Source of the DNA: an uncultured Clostridia bacterium
Lineage (GTDB): Bacteria; Bacillota; Clostridia; Lachnospirales; Anaerotignaceae
Direction: 5' to 3'
DNA: 12,644 nucleotides
NCBI GenBank assembly: GCA_910587735.1
Contig: CAJUNT010000048.1
Coordinates: forward strand, 1 to 12,644
Every line of letters begins with the position of its first letter. Positions within the stretch are counted from its first letter, which is position 1. The position numbers and the translations under genes were made by a program. Positions 7,308 through 12,644 of this stretch are shown here, piece after piece. The notes beneath the pieces were generated by a model, which saw only the letters and a program-made list of their open reading frames with translations, did not search any database and had not been told where the DNA came from.

Positions 7308-8714
7308 ATGGGACTTCTTTGGAATCGCATGTGGGGCTATGAAGATGATGCACCAGTTGCTGGGCAGCCATTTTATGATATTGTAGAACTTTATGGAGAT
7401 TTTAAAAGAGCAACAAATGATTTTAGTGATTATTTGGAAAAGGAAATTAATGATTGGGCAAAAGGATTAGATGAAGATTATAAAAATAGAGAATTAGCAA
7501 AGCCAGCTAGCATGAGGTCAGACTTTGGAGATGCTATAACAGGATTAACAAGTGGTAAAGAAGATAATTTAAGCTTTGGTGGAAAAGCAGGTGCATTTTT
7601 AAGAGGATTGCTTGTAGATGGTTGTGGAAAACTGTTGATAAAAGATACTTTATTAGCAGCATCAAGTCCATGTGATACAGCTAAAAGTGTTATGGAAACA
7701 GTAAAATTAGTAGGAGATATGGATGAAGAGGATTTTTCCAAAATAGCGAAAGAAATAAAAACAACATGGGATGAAGCTTCAGAAGAGGAAAAATTAAATT
7801 ATAGTGGTCAAGCAGGAGCCATTGTAGCAGATTTTCTTATTGCAAAAAAGCTGAAATTACCTAAACAGGCGAAAGTAGTAGAAACAGGAGTAAAAGCTAG
7901 TTCTAAAGTTGATAATTTACTAGAAGCAGGCGTAAAGACGGGTTCTAAAGTTGATGATATTGCAGAAGCAGGAGCAAAAGCTAGTTCTAAAGTGGATGAT
8001 GTCGCAGAAGTTGGAATGAAAGCTAGTTCTAAAGCGGATGATATTGCAGAAGCAGGAGCAAAAGCTAGTTCTAAAACGAATGATACAGCAAAAACAGCAG
8101 GTCAAACAACTGCCAGAACAGTAGTGAGGGGAAAGAGTGGTGTAAATGGCTCTAGTAGTGTAGATATTAGTGGAGAAGTAAGTGAACCTAATATAGGTAA
8201 AGTTAAAGACACAAAAGTAGAAGGTAATGTTGTAAGCCAAACTCAAGTAAATTTAGGAAAAACGATCTCCTCAAACATATTATATGATAAAGTTATAGAT
8301 TTTGCACAAAAAAAGATAAAAGAATTAACTAATATTTCAAAAAGACAAAGGGATCGATTTAATACAGTATGTGTTGCATATGATTCAGTTACAGGGAATT
8401 TTTATTATGGAAGAAATAAGGGAATTAATATAGAAAAAACATCTAAAAATAGTATATTGTTTGGAGATAAAGTAAAAGATGGCATATTACCAAAAGAATC
8501 ACTTAATCAATATGAAATTGGGAATTGTGCTGAAGTAGATGCAATTAATCAAGCATTAAATGATGGAGCTAAATTAGAAAATATCTCTATTACTACAATA
8601 CATACAACAGATAATAAATTTGGAGAATTGAAACCTGCTTGTGAAAATTGTACGTATACTTTTAAAGATAAGATATTTGAAAATTATTCTGGTTGGATAG
8701 AAGGAGAAAAATAA
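7308..8714 (+). CDS. Polymorphic toxin 2, C-terminal YwqJ-type deaminase
   Basis: This is a 468-residue modular effector. The N-terminus (residues 1 to about 190; contains LSFGGKAGAFLRGLL) is not homologous by eye to toxins 1, 3 and 4, and I do not recognise it; only the MGLL/MGFF start is similar. Residues 196-265 hold five in-frame 14-residue repeats of the KASSKVDDxAEAGx type. A linker (VVRGKSG) resembles the pre-toxin junction of toxin 1. The C-terminal domain has the zinc deaminase signature CAE at 407-409 and PxCxxC with C445 and C448, plus a DAINQALNDGA helix, which fits the YwqJ-like deaminase family. It should deaminate nucleic-acid bases or nucleotides. There is no SD before the ATG at 7308 and no better in-frame start, so expression may be low. 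Confidence 0.78.
   Translation: MGLLWNRMWGYEDDAPVAGQPFYDIVELYGDFKRATNDFSDYLEKEINDWAKGLDEDYKNRELAKPASMRSDFGDAITGLTSGKEDNLSFGGKAGAFLRGLLVDGCGKLLIKDTLLAASSPCDTAKSVMETVKLVGDMDEEDFSKIAKEIKTTWDEASEEEKLNYSGQAGAIVADFLIAKKLKLPKQAKVVETGVKASSKVDNLLEAGVKTGSKVDDIAEAGAKASSKVDDVAEVGMKASSKADDIAEAGAKASSKTNDTAKTAGQTTARTVVRGKSGVNGSSSVDISGEVSEPNIGKVKDTKVEGNVVSQTQVNLGKTISSNILYDKVIDFAQKKIKELTNISKRQRDRFNTVCVAYDSVTGNFYYGRNKGINIEKTSKNSILFGDKVKDGILPKESLNQYEIGNCAEVDAINQALNDGAKLENISITTIHTTDNKFGELKPACENCTYTFKDKIFENYSGWIEGEK
7893..8102 (+). repeat. Five tandem 42-nt coding repeats in toxin 2
   Basis: Five in-frame units of 14 codons (KASSKVDDIAEAGA type) occupy residues 196-265. Units 1-4 are close, while unit 5 is degenerate (KTNDTAKTAG). 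The period suggests a helical, Ala-rich spacer between the delivery and toxin domains. The number of units may vary by slippage or recombination. Confidence 0.88.
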
Positions 8715-9241
8715 TGATTGAGAAGTTTAAAAAAATTTCTGTTATAGGAAGAATAGCATATGGAATAATGTGTGCAGAAGAATATTTAATTGTAAAATAT
8801 CCTAAAAAAAGTTGGGATATAGTATTTGAAAAATATTGGGAAGTAACAAATCTCCGTTATTGGGATGAATGGATGGACGAAGTAATGGAGTATATTCCTG
8901 AGTATTTATTTGAATTTGATAATTATGAAGATTCTAATTTTGAATACTTAAAAGAAGAAAAATATAATGAATTAAAAAATTTATATGAAAATATTTCTTC
9001 TGATTCTGACGTTAATACTATTTTAAAAATGGTATGGAGTTTAGCTAATAGTCATGCATATGCTTCTATCAATGGATATGGAAAAGAAAGTTTAGATAAT
9101 TTAAATGCTATTATATTATTTTTAGAAAATAACAATATAAATTTACCAGATTTTACAAAAATTGATGATTTATTATTTTTGGAAAACAAAGGATGGGGAA
9201 TTAGATTTGACGGAAAATATTTATCTAAAACATTAAAATAA
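8714..9241 (+). CDS. Immunity protein for toxin 2 (predicted)
   Basis: The protein has 175 residues from the ATG at 8714, which overlaps the toxin stop as TAATG; SD AAGGAG (8701-8706) lies inside the toxin gene. An alternative upstream start at 8693 is inside the toxin and unlikely. The protein is acidic, apparently all-helical and Trp-rich (W at the SWDIVFEKYW, RYWDEW, MVWSLA and GWGIRF segments). It has no signal peptide. Tight translational coupling to a deaminase toxin is typical of cognate immunity genes, so I call it that from position and character. I do not recognise the family; it resembles helical Imm families only in general. Confidence 0.62.
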   Translation: MIEKFKKISVIGRIAYGIMCAEEYLIVKYPKKSWDIVFEKYWEVTNLRYWDEWMDEVMEYIPEYLFEFDNYEDSNFEYLKEEKYNELKNLYENISSDSDVNTILKMVWSLANSHAYASINGYGKESLDNLNAIILFLENNNINLPDFTKIDDLLFLENKGWGIRFDGKYLSKTLK

Positions 9242-9307
9242 TAAAGAATAGTTATAATTTAATATACTAATATATAATTATACTAAAACAATAAGGGATT
9301 TTTTATT

Positions 9308-9702
9308 ATGAAGATTGTCAATATGAATTTCAATTTGAAAATGAATTTATGAACAAAATAAGAGATGAAGTATCAAAATTATTGGATATTCCTATGGACA
9401 ATATGATTAGAAAAAATATTAATGGTGAAATACTTATTCTTAAAAAAGATACAGAGAACAAATATATGTTGTTTGCATCTCATAAAACTAGTTGTATGTG
9501 TTTAGTTATTATTAGGTGTGATGCAACTCATGAAAAGGAAATACAAAAACTTTTATTTGACATATGTGAAGAGATGGAAGATTGTTATGATGAAGATCAT
9601 AGAGATGAGGTAATAAATGTATTTGGAAATGAAAAAACACATTTGAAAAATTTAGAAGAAATATACCAAGTATCTTCTTTGTTTGGCATTTGTGTAGACT
9701 AA
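9308..9702 (+). pseudogene. Orphan immunity-like gene with disrupted 5' end
   Basis: The long open frame encodes 117 residues from the ATG at 9349 to 9702. It is acidic, cysteine-containing and not recognised, but its size and position fit an immunity protein. The start is odd. A good SD (AAGGGA, 9293-9298) stands 9 nt before an ATG at 9308 that opens only 14 codons in another frame and ends with ATGA overlapping 9349. The frame of the long ORF stays open upstream, giving protein-like sequence (YEDCQYEFQFENEF), but has no ATG before a TAA at 9292. The simplest reading is a small indel after the original start near 9308. Alternatively it is a real two-cistron leader coupled through ATGA. No toxin domain lies directly upstream. 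Confidence 0.5.
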
Positions 9703-9720
9703 AAATGTTGCAACTGCATT

Positions 9721-9790
9721 TAATTTGTGAAACACTCTGCTTTTTGGTGGAGTGTTTTACAAGCATTGCTCAGTAAGAAAGCAAAAGGCA
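9721..9790 (+). repeat. Inter-cassette leader repeat, copy 2 (truncated)
   Basis: This is the best hairpin of the three copies. GTGAAACACTC (9727-9737) pairs with GAGTGTTTTAC (9750-9760) over 11 bp with one G-T wobble and a 12-nt loop. TTGCTCAG follows, and the same coding trace (VECFTSIAQ) ends at TAA 9774. Homology to the other leaders then stops, and the sequence passes directly into the interior of a toxin gene at about 9791. The T-ending stem could also act as a weak terminator. Confidence 0.6.
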
Positions 9791-11592
9791 ATTTCAAAAA
9801 AGCAAAGAGAAATGGTACAGCAAGTTTGTCAATCAGCATATGGCACTTACATCAGAGGAGCTACAACAGTAGCAGCGAGATATATAGGAACCCAGCAGTT
9901 GCCATACCAGCATCAGAAATGGTTAAAACAATGATGGAAGAAGCAGCTCCAAAGGTAAACTATTTGGTGCAGTTAGAAACAGGACCTAAAAAAGAAAATG
10001 CTATAAAGGAACAAAAAGAAGACAAAATTTTAGAATATGCTAAAAAAGGTGCAGGATACATTGAGGGATATTATGATAGTTACTGGAAAGCATTAAAAGG
10101 AGAACAAGTAATAGATGAAAAGTATACATTAGAAAACTTTTTTAGTGGCAATTTAACAATGGAAGATATGCCAAGTATACCAGAGTTTATTAATATGGTG
10201 GGAGCAACAAAAGGAGCACTTGCAAGAGGAGTAGGAAATAGTCTAAAGGGAACTTATGATACTGTAAAAACACTTGTGACAGAACCAGGGAAAGTATGGG
10301 ATGCAGTTTCGAGCGGAGCCTCAGATTTTATAGAACACCCTATACAAAATACAAAGGAGTTTTTAGGCGAAACTTTTGATGGTATTGTAGATGCAGTATG
10401 GAGAAGTACGCCTCAGGATATGGCAGAAGATGTAGGAGAAATTGTTGGAGATGTAGCGGTAGATGCTCTAACGGCAGGCAGCGGGGCAGTCATTGCAACT
10501 GGATTAAAAACTGGAGCAAAAAAATTAACAATAAGTGCTGGTAAAACAGTTGCAAAAACAGTCACTAAAACTGCTGGTAAAACAGCAATAAAAGAGGCTG
10601 GTAAAAAAACGATAAAAGAACTCATGCCAGACGCAACAACAGTGAAAAAGTGGATACCAAAAGATTTGCCTATAAATGAAGGCTGGCTAAAAAATGTGGT
10701 AACAGCAGGAGGAGATATCAATGCTCTGAAAAAAAATAACTATCAATTAATACTTCCTAATGACAAAAAGTCTATAAAAGATGTACTGCAGAAAACAAGC
10801 AAAAATACAGCAAAAGAAACAGTAGGAGAATTTGCAGAAAATAAGGCAGTAAATTTAACAAAGGATAAAATAGTAAAAAAAGTAAAGAATAAAACAGTGA
10901 GTGAAACTAAGAATGAAGTAGGAGATGCTACAAAAAAGGTAGTAGGAGAATACAGTAAAAAAACAGGAGATGGCGTACATACAAGTCCTGCTGTATCTTC
11001 AACTGAAGTAAATACAGTGGAAAATATAAGTAGGGAGCAAAAATTAGACACTAAAGATTTAATAAAAAAAGAAAATAAAAATTTCCAGGTAGGAAAGGAT
11101 GATATAGATAAAATTAGAAAAAAATTAAATGTTCCAGAAACGCATACTGTAGCTGTTGGAAAAACAAATGTTCCTGGATTAGAAGATTTAGAATTTGAGG
11201 GACTATCACCTAAAGTAAGACAGGAAGTAGGACTAAAAGATTTAGACGAAATTAATCCTAATAGAGAAATTAAATATCCAGGTCAAAATTACCTTTTTAA
11301 AAAACATGCAGAAGAAGATATAGCAAATGAATTTATTAAAGCGGTAGAAAAAGCTAATATATTACCAGAAAATGTTATTGGAATATTAAAAATTCATCAA
11401 TCAAATCCAACAGGTGTATGTAGAAAATGCATACAAGGTTTAAAAAATAATTCAGTATCTCCTGGAGTTTTAAAACAGTTGAGTCAAAAATACCCACATC
11501 TAAGAATTGAAGTGACATCAGAAACTTTACCTAATATTAAGGTAACAGGTAGATCCACTGTTATAATTCAAAATGGAACATATATAGAATAG
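9791..11592 (+). pseudogene. Silent toxin 3: truncated, frameshifted N-terminus with intact deaminase C-terminus
   Basis: Homology to toxin 1 begins at codons for ISKKQ (toxin-1 residue about 57), so the first ~57 codons, start and SD are missing. From 9791 the frame reads VCQSAYGTYIRG...RYIG. Toxin 1 then has GGACACCC where this copy has GGAACCC (9887-9893), a 1-nt deletion. After it the frame shifts and continues as PAVAIPASEMVKTMM and stays open to 11592. A nominal start at 9727 would give about 55 out-of-frame nonsense residues. The delivery region, linker and GDGVxTS junction (10966) match toxin 1. The C-terminal domain (about 11080-11589) carries HAE (11305) and PxGxCxxC (cysteines at 11419 and 11428), fitting a BURPS668_1122-like toxin deaminase. 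Translation from the internal ATG at 9919 is possible but lacks an SD. Intact function after recombination is inferred. Confidence 0.8.
9825..9867 (+). repeat. 43-nt exact repeat, copy in silent toxin 3
   Basis: This copy is identical to 4867-4909 and lies 5' of the 1-nt deletion at about 9890. The reading frame here is the ancestral toxin frame. Confidence 0.9.
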
Positions 11593-11604
11593 GAGAGTAA
11601 ATTT

Positions 11605-12081
11605 ATGTATCATACAAATATTATAAATAATCAAGATATTATTTTTCTATCAATTGCAGAAAATGTAATTCATATTTTTGAAGATGAAGAACAAAAAAAA
11701 ATGGTACAAAATGTTGTATTAGATTGCTGGAATTGGATAAAAACAAAAGAAAAGGACGGAAATTACTTTTATGAGTTACTTGATGATGAAGAAAAGGGAT
11801 TAGTTACCTTTCAAGAAAATACAAATGATGAAAAAGAAATTTGTGCCTGGAATTGTATTATAGATGCTGTTGCATATATTTCAAGAAAGGCATATGAATT
11901 AAAAGGACAAAGGTTTTTTCCACAAGCAATAGAAATAGTGGATAATGCTTTGATAGAGCACACAATAGAAAATTTTCTACAATGTAATAAACATGGAAAA
12001 TCTTTTATTGATAATATAATAAAAATATGTAGTAATACAACTGATATAATGATGATTAGACAAAAAATATTGAAACTTTAG
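11605..12081 (+). CDS. Immunity protein for toxin 3 (predicted, Imm6-like)
   Basis: This 158-residue acidic, mostly helical protein begins 12 nt after the toxin-3 stop. Its SD (AGGAGAG, 11591-11597) overlaps that stop. Conserved-looking Trp and aromatic positions (CWNWIKTK, CAWNCIIDAVAYISRKAY) and a PQAIEIVDN segment recall the Imm6 immunity family, but that link is from memory of the pattern and is weak. It has no signal peptide. It should neutralise the deaminase domain encoded upstream. The gene itself looks intact even though its toxin is 5'-truncated, as expected if immunity must be retained against kin carrying an active form. Confidence 0.6.
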   Translation: MYHTNIINNQDIIFLSIAENVIHIFEDEEQKKMVQNVVLDCWNWIKTKEKDGNYFYELLDDEEKGLVTFQENTNDEKEICAWNCIIDAVAYISRKAYELKGQRFFPQAIEIVDNALIEHTIENFLQCNKHGKSFIDNIIKICSNTTDIMMIRQKILKL

Positions 12082-12095
12082 AAAAAGTAAATTAA

Positions 12096-12209
12096 AAGAA
12101 ATATTTAAAAAATAATGCGATTGATGAGCTTAAAGAAAAATTAGGTGATGACTTTGAAGTGTTTTATAATGATTATTTAAAAGTTCAGCAAGAGTATAAA
12201 AAACTTTAG
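12096..12209 (+). pseudogene. 37-codon 3' gene remnant
   Basis: An open frame between TAA (12093) and TAG (12207) reads KKYLKNNAIDEL, then KEKLGDDFEVFYNDYLK, then VQQEYKKL. It has protein-like acidic/aromatic character but no start codon or SD. It may be the 3' end of another lost immunity or toxin-linked gene. It is short, so chance is possible. Confidence 0.35.
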
Positions 12210-12234
12210 AAAATATTATTGTAAAAAAAGTAGG

Positions 12235-12340
12235 GTAATTGAGAAACACTTTGATTTTAGGTAGAGTATTTCACAGATATTGCTCAGCATAACGAGGGGA
12301 GTAATATTATTTCATGTTATATTGCAAAGCCAGACAATTT
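12235..12340 (+). repeat. Inter-cassette leader repeat, copy 3
   Basis: This is the third copy of the junction element. It has an imperfect hairpin (GAAACACT, 12243-12250, with AGTATTTC, 12265-12272), then TTGCTCAG. An open frame, 12261-12341 (VEYFTDIAQ, then IISCYIAKP), ends with TAG TAA at 12342-12347. Copy 1 differs from it in this stretch by a whole codon and several third-position changes, so the frame is preserved. The double stop matches that of the spike gene at 4607-4612. Confidence 0.6.
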
Positions 12341-12379
12341 ATAGTAAATCAATGAAATGGTTTACTATGAAGGAGGGGG
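12341..12379 (+). promoter_or_regulatory. Hairpin and strong Shine-Dalgarno before toxin 4
   Basis: ATAGTAAATCA (12341-12351) pairs with TGGTTTACTAT (12358-12368) over 11 bp with one T-G wobble and a 6-nt loop. SD AAGGAGGGGG (12370-12379) follows, 3 nt before the ATG. The placement matches the element before toxin 1, although the arms differ in sequence. Confidence 0.5.
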
Positions 12380-12382
12380 AAT

Positions 12383-12644
12383 ATGGGATTTTTTAGTAAG
12401 ACATTACAAGCAGCTATGCCAAAAATGATAGGAAATCCTATAACAACAGCAGTAGCAATGGTATCAGTGGCGTTATCAGTGGTGAAAGGAAAAAAAGCAA
12501 AAAAGGCTACAAAGAGCAAAAAAAAGGCAACTGTTAGAAAAAGTAAAATTGTATCCAAAAAACAAAAACAACAAATGGAAGTGATGGAGCGTATTTGTCA
12601 ATCAGCATATGGCACTTACATCAGAGGAGCTACAACGGTGGCAG
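12383..12644 (+). CDS. Polymorphic toxin 4, N-terminal part (truncated by window end)
   Basis: The open frame gives 87 residues up to the window edge, starting MGFFSKTLQAAMPKM. Residues 1-34 are hydrophobic/amphipathic, followed by a basic stretch (KGKKAKKATKSKKKATVRK) and then the conserved YGTYIRGATTVA segment. It is closely similar to toxin 1 over the whole visible length. The 91 nt from 12554 to 12644 differ from 4827-4917 at a single base. The start is set by an AAGGAGGGGG SD 3 nt upstream. The C-terminal toxin domain lies beyond the window and cannot be named. This copy has an intact start and SD, unlike cassettes 2 and 3. Confidence 0.82.
   Translation, partial: MGFFSKTLQAAMPKMIGNPITTAVAMVSVALSVVKGKKAKKATKSKKKATVRKSKIVSKKQKQQMEVMERICQSAYGTYIRGATTVA
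12594..12636 (+). repeat. 43-nt exact repeat, copy in toxin 4
   Basis: This copy is identical to 4867-4909 and lies within the 91-nt stretch that has one mismatch to toxin 1. Confidence 0.9.

Noticed and set aside
7893..8102. CRISPR-like or minisatellite array
   Set aside because: The 42-nt units are contiguous without spacers, in frame and protein-coding.
8693..9241. Start of the toxin-2 immunity gene at 8693
   Set aside because: It lies within the toxin gene. The ATG at 8714 has an AAGGAG at a good distance and a TAATG overlap.
9242..9300. Promoter in the AT-rich gap (a TATAAT occurs at 9253)
   Set aside because: No matching -35 at the right distance; such hexamers are expected by chance in this base composition.
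9727..9890. Real N-terminus of toxin 3 from the open frame starting at 9727
   Set aside because: This segment is the wrong reading frame of the conserved toxin N-terminus; the correct frame is seen at 9791-9890 before the 1-nt deletion.
9887..9893. Programmed ribosomal frameshift in toxin 3
   Set aside because: There is no slippery heptamer or clear downstream structure, and comparison with toxin 1 shows a simple base deletion.

Overview
The window is AT-rich DNA with strong AAGGAGG-type ribosome binding sites and every gene on the + strand. This points to a low-GC Gram-positive anaerobe of the Clostridia (Lachnospiraceae-like); that placement is inferred from base composition and gene families only. 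The region looks like the downstream end of a contractile-injection or type VI-like secretion locus, followed by a tandem array of polymorphic toxin-immunity cassettes.

Positions 1-4609 hold the structural part: a von Willebrand factor A membrane protein (5' end outside the window), two small paralogous Hcp/tail-tube-like proteins, a DUF4280 PAAR-like tip protein and a VgrG/gpD-like spike. They are tightly spaced, each with its own Shine-Dalgarno (SD) sequence, and look like one operon. The sheath, baseplate and ATPase genes are not visible.

Positions 4610-12644 hold at least four toxin modules. Cassette 1 is intact: a modular effector with a DNA/RNA non-specific endonuclease C-terminus (DDGGH motif) and a YezG/DUF600-type immunity protein. 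Cassette 2 has a different N-terminus, a 5 x 14-residue repeat, a YwqJ-type deaminase C-terminus and a TAATG-coupled helical immunity protein, but its toxin start lacks an SD. Cassette 3 is preceded by an orphan immunity-like gene. Its toxin reuses the cassette-1 N-terminal region but has lost about 57 N-terminal codons and the SD and carries a 1-nt deletion, while its C-terminal deaminase domain (HAE...PxGxCxxC) and immunity gene remain intact. Cassette 4 begins at 12383 with an N-terminus and SD nearly identical to cassette 1 and runs off the window.

Working model: the spike complex loads the effectors through their shared N-terminal region, and each toxin is neutralised by the gene just downstream. 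The array behind the leading toxin looks like a partly silent reservoir that could exchange C-terminal toxin-immunity modules by homologous recombination, as known for Rhs, CdiA and MafB systems. Each inter-cassette junction (about 7178, 9721 and 12235) carries the same decayed leader, including a hairpin-forming segment and an in-frame trace of the 3' end of a lost gene. This suggests that whole toxin units were duplicated together with upstream DNA.
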